Part shown: piece after piece, positions 9,079 to 19,482 of the stretch
How positions within the stretch are numbered: position 1 is the first letter of the stretch
Layout of the letters: the number at the start of each line of letters is the position of its first letter
From: Coemansia sp. RSA 922
Taxonomy: Eukaryota > Kickxellomycota > Kickxellomycetes > Kickxellales > Kickxellaceae
Assembly: GCA_027577415.1 (NCBI GenBank)
Contig: JANBQS010000106.1
Location: 1-35,698 of the forward strand
DNA length: 35,698 nt
Reading direction: 5' to 3'
Made by a program: the position numbers and the translations under genes
The notes under the pieces: model-generated
What the model was told of the DNA's origin: nothing
Seen by the model: only the letters and a program-made list of their open reading frames with translations
Database searches by the model: none

Positions 9079-10954
9079 ATGTCTTCAACCATGCTGACGG
9101 ACTTTGTAGAGAGCCTGAAATACATCCACGGCGATCCAGATAGCTCGTGGGAGGCCAGCGAGATTCTCGCTGGATGTGGTAAGTTTGCTCAACCGAAGCA
9201 TTGCCCCTTCTTCTGTAGCCCAAGGTTCCCTAATTGGCTGTAGAAATCACAGCCAGTGCGCTTGAGGCCACATTCTTCCACGTCTCGCATGCCAGTTTAT
9301 TGCTCGATTTATTACGCAGGTCATTCTACATTCAATGTTTCCATTGAGTGCCTGCCGCTCGCTCTCAGCTCTCTGCACTTGGCTGCAGCCCAGGCAGCTT
9401 TTGGGTACCGTCAGCTTTGGGGCATGAGCTTTGCATCTGCATAGTGCGCATACATAATTGCGCAGGCGTTGAGGCATCGCCAGACGTGTTTGCTCTCAAC
9501 AATATCAACCCAACTCTTGGCGCATGCTCCAATGAGTGCTTTTGGTCGCTTGAGCAGCAGAGTCCATCACAACAACTACTGCCTATGACGTGACTCCTTG
9601 CATATGATCTCTGTTGATTTACCAAACACCTCCACAACTTCACTGCGCAAACTTTGTTTGTTATTGTTGTGATTGTTACACGGCTTGCCTCTCCTAGCTA
9701 CCCCTTTGGATGGAATCCAAACACTGCTCACTGTCAATTGCAACTTTTTATGTCCCATCCTGCACGCTGCATCCTGCACAGCGTAAATGCGATATGCCAT
9801 TTATAGAATAAAAAGTGCGCACATCCCCAATTCCCTATTTAATTAAGATGCTGCAGGCATGAGTGTCGTTTATTGGGGAATGTGAGTGCAGATGTGTTCA
9901 AACTCGAATACATATGCCAACAATGCTGATCGCCGTCTGAAAGTTTACTATTTGTGTTTCTGGATATAGGTGCACCGGATCAGTTTGAAGAGCTAGGACT
10001 TGGCACTATTGCTCCTTTGTCGACACTCCTGGGAGCAGGCACAGAGGAGGTGTTACGACTGGCCAGCATCAATGCGGGGATCGGAGCTGGATTTCTCGAG
10101 TCAAGCAAAGTTGATCCCATCGAAACAGCCATGTACAGGGACGCATACTGGTTTGAGCAGTGCCCAAGCGCAAGCTATGAGGGCTATGCCCTGGAGGCCG
10201 TGCCAGAGGACACCGATAGGAGCACCATATCGCAATTGCTAGTGGAAGACGCGGACATGTGCTCAGACACCGAGTCTGTCGAGGCGCCGTCTCTGGACTA
10301 TTGCTCAAGCAGCATTGATCTCGAATGCGACAACGCAACTATTGACGAACCAAAGAAGGGCGTCGATATAGGTCTGCTGGCGGACTGTGAGCCGAATATC
10401 ATCAGAAGCCTCGACGACATGTACACGCCTCGCTGGATGCGCGGCATAGGCAAGTCAAAGGAGGGGCTTTGTCCTGTTTGCTACGACAACGGCAAACAAA
10501 ATTGGAAGCGCATGAAGTGCAGCGCGTATTGGTAAGCCATGCACCATTTGGGACATGTAGTAGGCGTGCTCTGCCACATAGCACTAAACCGGGTCAAGTC
10601 CAAACGCTGGACAATGGTGCTACCGCTTCTATCTAGCAACGAATAGGCTAACAAGCACGTTTTACCGTTGGGGGAAAACCTGGCGCAGCCTGGCTATTGT
10701 TTCGTATATTGAGCTGTAGGTACCACCTGAACTATTTCCATGGCGTATCGTCTTTGACTGGGAGGCCATTCCCCACGCCACAAGCCACGCGTATGGTGCC
10801 AGCTGGATCTGGCAGGCATCGCAAGCAAGGACAGTGCCACATATGCTACGAGTGGGTAGATATAGATAGCTCGCGCAAGGTACGCGTTAACGTTCCAGAG
10901 ATATACTGGTGGAAGCATATCCAAGCATGCATCAAAAGGACGTGGGATGAGTAG
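9079..10954 (+). CDS. Rua1-type C-terminal domain protein (DUF4451/PF14616), putative transcription regulator
   Basis: Proposed exons are 9079-9178, 9970-10531 and 10720-10954. All junctions are GT-AG and keep frame, giving 298 residues. Intron 1 (791 bases, donor GTAAGT) is long for this window. Intron 2 (188 bases) contains CTAAC. Residues 1-184 are acidic and probably disordered. From about residue 185 the sequence follows the Rua1 C-terminal domain: YTPRWMRGIG, KEGLCPVC, then across the second junction KCSAYW-YHLNYFHG, SSLTGRPFPTP, GQCHICYEWV and VPEIYWWKH. The paired CxxC motifs and late His/Cys suggest zinc binding. In Ustilago, Rua1 activates the ustilagic acid cluster. The target genes here are unknown and no glycolipid cluster is visible nearby. 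Confidence 0.87.
9179..9969 (+). other. Long first intron of the Rua1-like gene
   Basis: Begins GTAAGT and ends GATATAG. At 791 bases it is several times longer than the other short coding introns here. No open frame inside it extends the protein convincingly, but a small skipped or alternative exon cannot be excluded by eye. Confidence 0.6.
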
Positions 10955-11644
10955 TGACCAGAGGCTGCGTGAACGTGTTCTTTTCCCAAGGAACCAGTGG
11001 CGACAGCTGCAGTCAATTAACGTTGTGTATCCTGTCTATGCTTTCAAGTCGGGGGAGGGAGTAGTCATTGTCTGCGGCAAAACATTGCATGAGGAAGGTT
11101 GTTTTGATACTCAGAGTTTGGCGTTCGACGATTATGTTCTCTAGTCTACTTTTAGAAAGAAAGTTTGTGCTACAGTTGGCGTTGTTATCGCAAAAGTGGA
11201 AAAATAAAGGCAAAATATCGGTGCAATGCGGCTGCAAACACATGCAGACCAGCATCTCGATAAATTTGGTTAGATAGCTTGTGTACATGCAAAGCCGAGG
11301 CAAACAGAGCAATGCAGGCGGGCAATGTGTTGAGATTCGCCGAAACAGGAACGAAGAGATGAAGGGGAGAGAAGGGATCGGCATTCCACACTGGGGTTTG
11401 TCGACCCCTGTAGCCAACACCCCCCGTTCCCCGCATGTCTGTGCTGGCAACACTGAGAGTGCAGCAAGAGAACATACAGAAGAGTAGAATTATGTCATTT
11501 GCGAGCAACGCAACGGGAAGAATGGCTGAATTGGCAACGGGCTTGCCCTGGCTGCATCAAAACGCTGGTCGATCTCGCAGGTAGCAACGAGCACTTCCGA
11601 CAGCAGGCAGCAGTCAGGGCACCACCTCCCCTCGCATAGTCTAA
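10955..11644. other. Intergenic region after the Rua1-like gene
   Basis: About 690 bases with no convincing open frame on either strand. The right part (11600-11645) leads to a TATAAA at 11645-11650 that probably serves the homeodomain gene. Confidence 0.45.
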
Positions 11645-11650
11645 TATAAA
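11645..11650 (+). promoter_or_regulatory. Candidate TATA box of the homeodomain gene
   Basis: TATAAA followed, after a G/C-rich patch (11659-11683), by a pyrimidine-rich stretch without any ATG and with a well-formed intron. This makes it the likely core promoter of the transcript that encodes the homeodomain protein about 2.2 kb downstream. Confidence 0.4.
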
Positions 11651-13833
11651 GTAAGGCGCACGGGGGGCCCGGCCCCTGGGGAGACGAGCATCACATACAA
11701 CCTTCTCACCGTGTCTCTAATATCATAAAAACTTGATTTCAACTTTAACCTGAATAGCTGCCATACAACCCGTGCTCCCTCCTTTCTCTCCCAATTTATC
11801 TACATATAACCGGCTCACTCTCATTGTCCTCTCTTTGTTTGCTCTTGGCCTTTTGTGAACGCCACCTTGAAAAGAAGCTAACACTTGTTCCTGCGCTGTT
11901 GCTTTCATATTAGCCCTCCCCGTTTGGCATCCAGCGACTTTTCTTATCCGTTCCTGTCCATACACTCTCCAACACGTTTGTTCAAGCTTCTCCAACTACG
12001 CCTCCCTCGACTAGCGTCAAAACAAGCACTGCCTTTGGTCGCGTCAAAAAACAAAACCGGTATGTATTACACTTCCACCCAACCATATTTCCTGTTGGAA
12101 CTTTTCCCGTTGCTTCTGTATACATTTGCTGCGGTGACAATCGTCTAACAGCTCCAATTATACTTGCAGACGCATATTCTGCCAGCTTGGTGCTTTTATT
12201 TGTACACCCCCAATCTAGGCGCCGCGTTGCTGTGGTTCCGAATTGGTACAGCAATTACAATAGCACACAGCTAACGTTGGGTCCATTATTTGAATTTGTA
12301 GGAACCAGATCCCAACCGCTTTCGGAGCCGTCGTGCAATTCATCTGTGGTCGCCTGTTGTTCATCAGCCTCCGCCGCTTTTTCTTACAAGTACAGCCAAA
12401 AAGGTAAACAAAAAAGCTCCTTTTTTTGCCATTTCGGAGAATATTCTGTCTGGATGACACGCTGTGGCCTGATGGATGGACGGCATACAGCCGAAAGTCG
12501 GATGAGGCTTAAACCATCCTTATTCGGTATCTTTTCTGCTTGTGCGATCTGCCCGTCCGGGCGCATCAGCGCCGCACCGTGTCTGTCAGTTTATTATGAG
12601 CATGTGTCAATTTTAAGGCACACAAGGGCAAATGCCAAACATGACTTTCCGTTTGAGGCATGCTGATTTGCGCACGCACACACGCAAGCGGGGGGTAGTG
12701 TTTCTGAACCATGGCATTATTGCTTGGTATCCACACGACCCCTGTGTCCCTGATTGTCCACTCTTTCACTCTTGGGGTCTACACCAAATGACCCGGATCA
12801 GGGCAATAATTGCAGCAGCAATTTGGCACTATGTACTACAGCTTGCCATTGCCTTCACCTCCTTTCCCTTTCTTTCCCTGGCTTTGTTGCTACGCAGCTG
12901 GTAGTGCGTTTATTATGATGCTAGTGCTATATCGCCATTGTCTGATCTTTTGGTTGTCGAAGCCTCCGCCGCCTCCTCCGCCGCCGCCTCCACTGCTGCT
13001 GATGTCGCCGATGTCGCCAGTGTCATTGCTGTGGTTGTTGTTTGCCGCTGCTGCTGTCATCGTGGTTGTTTTTGTTTTCGCTGTTTTTTTCTGTTGTTTT
13101 TTTTTTTCCTTGCGCCCGCCATTGTGCTGCTTGGTCATATCTACACAATTGCATACGCCATTGCCAGCTGCTTTTGCCCATTTTTGCCAAGTCCTGTCAT
13201 ATTCCGCCGGCCAATAATAGAATGGCCACACAAAAAAAGGCGGCGGCGCGGGTGGCCAAAATGGCCAAAATGGAATACGTAACTTGGGATTCCATATTCA
13301 TCTCGTAATGAAATTAGAAATATGCGCCCGCTCACTTATTAACTTCATAACAATAATGGTGTGCTTGTCTAAGCCTTCATGTTTTGTTTTGCCTTTATCG
13401 CTATGTAGTCATTTAATCGATCGTCAAAGGCGAGCCTGTCATCTGTTCCTGTCTGTTCAGTTCTAGCTGTTTCCGGTTGTCTGAACGCAGAACGCACATT
13501 CGGACCCCCGGGTCAAGGCAGCTTCTAGGTTAGCACCAACATCCGACGCCTCCACACACACTTCTCTCCCTCCCCCGACAAGGCCGACGAGCTTGCTGAG
13601 CGGTTGAACGCCAACCCTTTTTGTTTCTGTCCCCCGCACCTCGGAGTAGCGCCCTCCATATAACTTGGTACTCGCGCTCGTGCTGCCACCTGCGACAGGT
13701 CTAGCTGCCGCTGCTACCTTCATTTCTCCGAGAAAAAACCTTGCCCTATTGTGAGGGAATAGTTGTCGTTTCACTCCACCCCTGACCCCTTCCCACCACT
13801 TCTTCCCGACTATTTAAACTAGCTTCTGAGCCA
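11651..13833 (+). other. Predicted spliced 5' leader of the homeodomain gene
   Basis: Inferred leader exons are about 11680-12059, 12170-12403 and 13823-13833. Intron A (12060-12169) has donor GTATGT, branch CTAAC at 12145-12149 and acceptor TTGCAG. Intron B (12404-13822) has donor AAG/GTAAAC, a CTGAC at 13782-13786 and acceptor AACTAG. The exon parts contain no ATG over about 640 bases, whereas the intron parts contain many. The leader is strongly pyrimidine-rich (11760-12010). A low-complexity CCTCCGCCG-type tract at 12959-13030 falls in intron B. No protein-coding gene was found in this region. Confidence 0.5.
12959..13030. repeat. GC-rich trinucleotide-type low-complexity tract
   Basis: A run of CCT/CCG/GCC-type triplets followed by two copies of a GATGTCGCC unit. 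It yields proline- or alanine-rich open frames on several frames at once. That marks it as low-complexity DNA, not a gene. Confidence 0.6.
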
Positions 13834-15978
13834 ATGTACAGCAGCGTGCACGATCAGCCACCGCCTGCACCGTTGCCGCATTCAGTCACGTCCAAACTAG
13901 TTGTGCCAGCATCCGAACCAACAGCAGCGCAGTCGCCAGCTCTCTTTATTTCTTCCTCGCTACAACACCGGTTTTACTCTCCTCCAAGTCTCTCTTTTTC
14001 TTTGCCGCCTACCCGCCCCCTATCTCAGCCTCACTTGTCGCTGAAGCCGAGTCGCCCTGCCTCTCGCACTCCGCCTAGGAGGTTCTCTCGCCGCGCCAAC
14101 ATCAATGTTCCAATGCAGCGGGGTCCATATTCGCGCGAGACGACGGATATATCCGACCAAGAGCTTAGGCAGATCCTCGAAAGCGAGAATATTAGCGGTC
14201 TGCCTGCTCCGTATTGCTTGGCGCCCCACTACGATGGCCAGGGCACCCTTCCACAGAACTCTTTGTGGTCGGCACCTGCAGCATCGCCATCTCTGGCGCA
14301 GCGGGCCGCAGAGAACGCCCTAGCGACTAGCCACCAGCAACAGCAGCAACACTACCACCAATCGGTAGGACATGAGAGTAACTCGTCTCAAAGCAGCCCT
14401 GGGGGACACGATGGTGGAAATCTAGGCGGAGGCGCTGACGGCGCGTTGGCCGCCACTGCTGCTGCTGCCGAGAACTCAACCGCTCCGCGCACACCACTGC
14501 CTGTCGCCACGGGCGAGGCGTCGCGTAGGAGAACACGCACAACGCTTACTCCATATCAGTTGCGGGTACTTTTTCGGGTCTGGGAGCGTACGCAGTATCC
14601 GTCGAGCGACTTGCGCTTTCGCCTTGCAACCAACCTTATGATGACACCGCGGAATGTGCAGATCTGGTTTCAGAACCAGCGTCAAAAGACAAAGGAGCGT
14701 GCCGAGATGCGCCGTCGTACGCACTCTCCCAGTATCCACTCGACTGTGCTGGCCAACATGGGTGCTACTCAGATCTCGCACCACCACGCCGTACACGGCC
14801 CGAATCAGCACTCGCCCGTGCACTTGCTGGAGTTTCACACTCACGACGGGCATATGAGCGCCATTTCAATGCCTGGACGGTCGCCACCCGAGTCGCCATT
14901 TCGCTACACCCACGGCCCGCCACCTGCCCCGCCAGCCATCCCGCCACCAACATCTGGTTATGCGATTTCATCTTCCAATGCGCCTCGCCAAACCCTATAC
15001 TACCAAGAATCAGCTGTGGCTAGCGGAGCATCGTCGCTGCAAACAACATCGCCGGTTTCAGGTGTGTACACTATGTTGACGCCTCCAGCACTATACCCGC
15101 ACTCATTTTCTCAGCAGCCGCCACAACGACAACAGCATATTCAACCTCGTGCCGCGCCACTTCATTCTGTCTCTTATCCCCACCCGCATCATCTCCCGCA
15201 TCATCTTTCGTTGCAACCTCCATCCCTGCCGCCTATGCAGCCGCCATCCTCGCAACCACGTACTCCTCGCCACCCACAGCATCATTTGCACCACCAGCGA
15301 CACCTAAGCCAGCCACACGCCTTGCACTACACGCCTGCGCGTACACCATCTTCGCTCGTTCCAAGTTCATTGCAAAAACATGCTGACCAGAATCCTTATT
15401 ATTCGCCGTCCTTGCAAGGCCGCGATGCGCTTGCTTCTGAGAAGGGATCCGAGGCGGGCTACTCTCAGCAGATTCTGCCGCATACGCCCCTACCATCCGA
15501 CGGGGCACAGTACTTGATCTCCTCGCCATCGACTCCGACGTTTGCTGCAGAGCAGCTGGCCCAGCAACAGTCTCCTAGCCCGCTCACGCCTCGTCGCCGC
15601 TTTCCCTCTCCGCCACTGTCGTCATCCATGCACTCACTATCCATGGCGCCGGTGTCTGGCCCGTCGGGTCTCTCCTCACAGACTTTGCGCGAGCACCCTG
15701 CCGGCCGGCGTGCCAGACTAGCCGATATTCTCAATCCCATCACTTCTGCAGTCACATCTGGCGAAGTATCAGGCACGAAAGGCGCACCAGACGACAGGGA
15801 TCAACAGCGAGGCGTTGGTAGCCAACTGGGACCGCTCCCAAGTCTAGGAGTTGTTCTGGCCAATGTACAGTCGGCCGAGGAGACAAGATCTGACGCGGAG
15901 CTGCCAGAGGCGCCATTAGATGCTGCATCTTCAACATCCACTAGCACAGCAGCTGTAGACAAGTGGCGACCATGGTAG
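13834..15978 (+). CDS. Homeodomain transcription factor with long low-complexity arms
   Basis: The product has 714 residues in one exon. The homeodomain lies at about residues 231-290: a basic N-terminal arm (RRRTRTT), helix 1 with LFRVWE, helix 2 with LRFRLATNL, and recognition helix RNVQIWFQNQRQKTK with the invariant Trp48, Phe49, Asn51 and Arg53 and Gln at position 50. Spacing is 60 residues, so it is a typical and not a TALE homeodomain. Outside it the protein is rich in Ser, Pro, Gln and His, with long His/Pro/Gln runs around residues 420-500 typical of activation or disordered regions. The start was taken as the ATG at 13834. A later in-frame ATG near 14116 would also retain the domain. 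The target genes are unknown. Confidence 0.88.
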   Translation: MYSSVHDQPPPAPLPHSVTSKLVVPASEPTAAQSPALFISSSLQHRFYSPPSLSFSLPPTRPLSQPHLSLKPSRPASRTPPRRFSRRANINVPMQRGPYSRETTDISDQELRQILESENISGLPAPYCLAPHYDGQGTLPQNSLWSAPAASPSLAQRAAENALATSHQQQQQHYHQSVGHESNSSQSSPGGHDGGNLGGGADGALAATAAAAENSTAPRTPLPVATGEASRRRTRTTLTPYQLRVLFRVWERTQYPSSDLRFRLATNLMMTPRNVQIWFQNQRQKTKERAEMRRRTHSPSIHSTVLANMGATQISHHHAVHGPNQHSPVHLLEFHTHDGHMSAISMPGRSPPESPFRYTHGPPPAPPAIPPPTSGYAISSSNAPRQTLYYQESAVASGASSLQTTSPVSGVYTMLTPPALYPHSFSQQPPQRQQHIQPRAAPLHSVSYPHPHHLPHHLSLQPPSLPPMQPPSSQPRTPRHPQHHLHHQRHLSQPHALHYTPARTPSSLVPSSLQKHADQNPYYSPSLQGRDALASEKGSEAGYSQQILPHTPLPSDGAQYLISSPSTPTFAAEQLAQQQSPSPLTPRRRFPSPPLSSSMHSLSMAPVSGPSGLSSQTLREHPAGRRARLADILNPITSAVTSGEVSGTKGAPDDRDQQRGVGSQLGPLPSLGVVLANVQSAEETRSDAELPEAPLDAASSTSTSTAAVDKWRPW

Positions 15979-16359
15979 ATATACGGCAATTATTTATTTA
16001 GAAGAGAGCCGCCGCTCTGCTACACTAATTTATACATAACTTGGCTATTTCGTAGATGCGCTGCGTGGCCTGAGCTGTCTCCTGGATTTATTTTAATAAT
16101 AATAATATTTATATTGCGTACTTTCCTATTTAAAAGCGTCTCCATCGCACTGCATATCGCTCACGCATCGATGCGTGCATATGCCAGGATTAATGCACCG
16201 ATCAGGTAATCTGTGATCAGCCAGTTTTTGCGAGTTGGCCTGCTAGCGCTGGAGAGCCGAGTACGAGTGTTGGGCAGCGCCTGGCGCGTAGTTCTCCCTC
16301 TCGTCCTCTACGAATCACATATATCCATCTTTTGTCATCGTATCGTTGGATTCTATAAA
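15979..16359. other. 3' flank of the homeodomain gene and promoter of eL43
   Basis: A/T-rich 3' flank with several poly(A)-like stretches (for example 16089-16116), then the eL43 promoter. A self-complementary GCATCGATGC lies near 16165-16174. No gene found. Confidence 0.5.
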
Positions 16360-16920
16360 ATGGTTAGTGTCGCATCCATCGCATCCATCACCGGCAGCGA
16401 CGCATCCAGATAGGCGATTCGATTAGACCGTGGTTGTCGACATTATAAATTGGAGGATTCTGAATTTCGAGAACCAAATTCGAAATTCGGAATGGCTTTG
16501 GCTCTGACTTTTGCAGCTGAACTCCATGACTGCAACGTTTGCTGGAATTTGGAACTCTTGTCATTCTCGCCGAATACGTCAATCACCTACAAATTCTGTC
16601 TGCTAACTACCCACCCTTTCTGTTTTATGATTGCATTTGTATAGGCTAAGCGCACTAAGAAGGTCGGAATCACCGGAAAGTACGGTACTCGTTACGGTGC
16701 CTCCCTGCGTAAGCAGGTGAAGAAGATGGAAATCACCCAGCACGCTAGCTACATCTGCACCTTCTGCGGTAAGGAGAGCGTCAAGCGCACATCGGTTGGT
16801 ATCTGGAACTGCCGTGGCTGCCGCAAGACCATTGCCGGCGGTGCTTACACTCTGTCGACCCCCTTCGCTCTCGCCACTCGCACGAACATCCGTCGTATTC
16901 GCGAGCTGAGCGACAAGTAA
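16360..16920 (+). CDS. RPL43: 60S ribosomal protein eL43 (L37a)
   Basis: Exon 1 is the ATG alone (16360-16362). The intron 16363-16644 (282 bases) has donor GTTAGT, branch CTAAC at 16603-16607 and acceptor TATAG. Exon 2 (16645-16920) completes 92 residues, the usual family length. The sequence begins [20 protein letters not shown] and carries the C4 zinc-ribbon pairs (CTFC and CRGC) of this large-subunit protein. A first exon consisting of only the start codon is a common layout for fungal ribosomal protein genes. The intron holds CATCCA repeats and a GAATTTCGA hairpin that may have a regulatory role. The identification is secure. Confidence 0.97.
16462..16488. repeat. 9-bp perfect hairpin in the eL43 intron
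   Basis: GAATTTCGA at 16462-16470 pairs with TCGAAATTC at 16480-16488 across a 9-base loop. It overlaps a GCCATT...AATTT-type motif (reverse strand, 16483-16496) that also occurs upstream of the uS7 gene. Confidence 0.7.
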
Positions 16921-17252
16921 AGCTTTTGCCCCTATCTCTTGCTTAACTTTCCCTTTTTTGGAGCCTGTATATGTCTTTTTTTATATACATGTAATTTGGT
17001 TCTGACGTATACTTTTTGTTGCCGTACATGTGACTCTATGTCGATGGACTTTTGGTGGTGGTGACCAATGTATATGCTATATATATTGAATTAAATGTGC
17101 AGGCGGCGCACAGTGTCCGCTGGGCAGTAGTAGTGTATTGCTCTGACTAGCTGCGCCTCATTTCTTTTTTGACAGGACATTCACCTGCCTGTTTATCTGT
17201 CATTTAGGGTATTTGCTACTGTACAATTCTAGCTTTAAATGGTTAGTGTTTT
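16921..17252. other. Intergenic region eL43 to lipase
   Basis: T-rich 3' flank of eL43, then the lipase leader. A five-codon upstream open frame starts at 17239 and its TGA overlaps the lipase ATG (ATGA at 17253-17256). No other gene is seen. Confidence 0.55.
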
Positions 17253-18218
17253 ATGAGTTCAGCAAGTAATAAATCTTTTTTCCATATGCTAAGAGCCAGC
17301 CGTCTCTTAACTTTACTGGTATTTGCGCTGGTGGCCAGCCTGACGGCCGCATACCAAGATGTCGAGCTGGTGCCTGGTCGTCGCTATCAGGCAAGCGAGG
17401 CGAAACCTGTGCACAATTTGGTGCGCAAATACATGCGCTACTCTACAGCAGCTTCGTCATTTGTAGACATTGATAGAGGATGGACGTCATGTGGGCTGGC
17501 ATGCAACAGCCCTGATGTACATGATGTAGTACTCAACCTGACATGGCATGTGGACATACCACTGAGTGACGGGCTTATTGGCATCCATACTCGCGACAAG
17601 GAAATAGTCGTTGCATGGGCAGGCACGCACCGGTACCGGGCACTATTAACAGACATGTCTGTAGTGACAGCCCCGTACATTGGCACGGAAGGCAATGTAC
17701 ATAGCGGATTCCTGGAATCTGTGCGTGGAGCGGCAAAAGTCGTTGAAACCCACTTGAGAAAACTGATGATAGATTACCCTGACTACATGGTTGTGTTTAC
17801 GGGACACTCAAAGGGCGGAGCAGAGACTGCGCTCAGTGCGCTTGATTTGGTGCGCCGAATCGACGGGCTGCGACAGCGAGTGCGTGTTTGGACGTTTGGC
17901 GAGCCGCGGCTAGGCGACACGCATTTTGCCAATGTCTATAACAAGGAGCTCGGAGCAGTTACGTACCGAGTAACCAGTGCTGCTGACCCAGTAGTTGCAA
18001 TGCCGCCGCGTTTTTTGTTTGACTACTGCCACCACAATTTGGAAATCTGGATAAGTAGCGCCGAGGGCGATATCTACGTTGGAGAGAACTTTAAAGAGTG
18101 CGCGGAGGACCCCCGAGCTAGTAGCTCGGTTGACTTTTATGACCGCTCTATCATGTGGCACAAAAACTACTTGGGATTGCCGCCGTTGGACCACGCAGCG
18201 GCCGAGTTTAGTTGGTAA
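17253..18218 (+). CDS. Secreted class 3 (Rhizomucor-type) lipase
   Basis: The protein has 321 residues with an N-terminal signal peptide. The hydrophobic core (LLTLLVFALVASLTAA) ends near residue 35. A start at the second ATG (17286) would give a more compact signal, so the exact start is uncertain. The nucleophile elbow is GHSKGG with Ser186, an alpha/beta-hydrolase elbow with Lys where fungal lipases usually have Leu. The remaining catalytic residues fit Asp245 (TSAADPVV) and His303 (MWHKNYLG), with the family segment CHHNLEIWI between them. Such enzymes hydrolyse triacylglycerols or other acyl esters outside the cell. No intron is required. The leader contains a tiny upstream frame that overlaps the start codon. 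Confidence 0.9.
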   Translation: MSSASNKSFFHMLRASRLLTLLVFALVASLTAAYQDVELVPGRRYQASEAKPVHNLVRKYMRYSTAASSFVDIDRGWTSCGLACNSPDVHDVVLNLTWHVDIPLSDGLIGIHTRDKEIVVAWAGTHRYRALLTDMSVVTAPYIGTEGNVHSGFLESVRGAAKVVETHLRKLMIDYPDYMVVFTGHSKGGAETALSALDLVRRIDGLRQRVRVWTFGEPRLGDTHFANVYNKELGAVTYRVTSAADPVVAMPPRFLFDYCHHNLEIWISSAEGDIYVGENFKECAEDPRASSSVDFYDRSIMWHKNYLGLPPLDHAAAEFSW

Positions 18219-19310
18219 ATGGGGCCAATTAATGTCCACGTCGTGGATTGATAGGTCGTTTAGATTGATCTTTTTTCGTGTGACTAGGTTTCCTTGGCAC
18301 TATAGAAGATTAATATAAGTGTCCGCTATTATTTGCTCTCACCAATAATCGAATTTTTTTTATTTAAAAATAGAAGCATGTGTGTTTCGAATAAAGTGGT
18401 ATGCTTTCGATTACACTTTTATGATAGCTTCATGTTCCTTGCTTGCTGATAGAGCCCCGTTGCTCATGGAGAAGCACATTTGGCAATTGTACTTGTCTTG
18501 GATCGACCTCTGGGATGAAAAAAAGCGATGATAATCCAAGATTTTTTTAAAGGACCAACCCAGAAGGATAGACGAATACGGAAACAGTGTGCAACAGGCG
18601 AGCGTACATGGGGACGGTCTATCGAGCCAAACCGCCCACAAAGAAGGGGGAGTGTGTGCGGCCTATATTGTGATCTTCTCCCCGTACTTGTTCTTTTTGG
18701 ATGATTCTTCTGTTGGCTTGGCATCCCGTGTAGAATTCGCATGGAGGTGGGTGGGACCACTCATGGACGCACTTTGACTTTCGTCACCTATTTCGGAAAG
18801 GGGGAAGGAGGATTTGCGCAAAAAAAATATGATGTGGCGACCATTGTTTGTGAACGCTGGACACTCACAAGTGCACGGTTGATGGTTTTTTTTGCTGAAG
18901 ACGACGGTCCCCCTCTCCCCTCCCTCTTCCTTCATTCAACTTATCTCCTAATTAGTATCGCAGATATCCTCATTCTCTTATCTTTTTTTGCCCTGTGCGC
19001 GTAACTGGCAAGCTTGTAGATAGTGTTTCCCGCGTCCACAAGACTCGGAAAACCGCCATACCTCGTATCTGATATCGTTCAGCTGCGCTCTAACTGTACT
19101 CTAGCGACGCTAAAAAAAGGCCATACGGCTCTAGACACACGGTCACATACTTTGCCGTTTGCGAGCTAGCAGAGGGGATAGGACTAGCTTGGTTTTTTTT
19201 GTGTGTCGTTGCACAGACAAACAGCCGCCAGATCTGCATCAGACAAGGTAAGCATTTGTTTACCGCACTCGTCCAGAAGCATGTCTGGACAAGATACTAC
19301 TACGGCGTTC
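18219..19310. other. Gene-free region after the lipase
   Basis: About 1.1 kb of A/T- and pyrimidine-rich sequence. Open frames on both strands are short and lack family features. No RNA gene recognised. Confidence 0.45.
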
Positions 19311-19482
19311 GTGTTTACCACAGTTGGAGCGATTTATTCATTTGTTGTGGCACTACGCCTGGGCTCCCTCATTGGCATGCAGTAAAAAAAAGATGGCACA
19401 CGCTGGCTATATCTTTTTTTTTTTTTTTTTTACTGCACGCCAATGAGGGAATGAATAACTCGCTCGGAGTGTGATAAACAAA
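19311..19482. repeat. Large imperfect inverted duplication (foldback)
   Basis: The left arm consists of 19311-19341 and 19365-19394. The right arm runs back from about 19482 to 19411. The inner arms match at 19 of 20 bases (TCCCTCATTGGC-n-TGCAGTA), followed by poly(A)/poly(T) tracts of unequal length. The outer arms match at 25 of 31. A 23-base segment (19342-19364) is present only in the left arm. The loop is about 16 bases. It looks like an inverted duplication with a later deletion in one arm, or a foldback element. Confidence 0.8.

Noticed and set aside
12810..13282. Open frames rich in Pro, Ala or Val over the low-complexity tract
   Set aside because: Several frames are open at once because of triplet-type repetition. 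They start inside a predicted intron and resemble no protein.
16363..16644. Intron-encoded C/D snoRNA in the eL43 intron
   Set aside because: CTGA-like D boxes occur, but no C box was found at a suitable position with a terminal stem.
19279..19385. Small membrane-protein frame (MSGQDTTTAFVF...) in the left arm of the inverted repeat
   Set aside because: Only about 35 codons, it ends inside the hairpin, and the diverged right arm does not preserve the frame.
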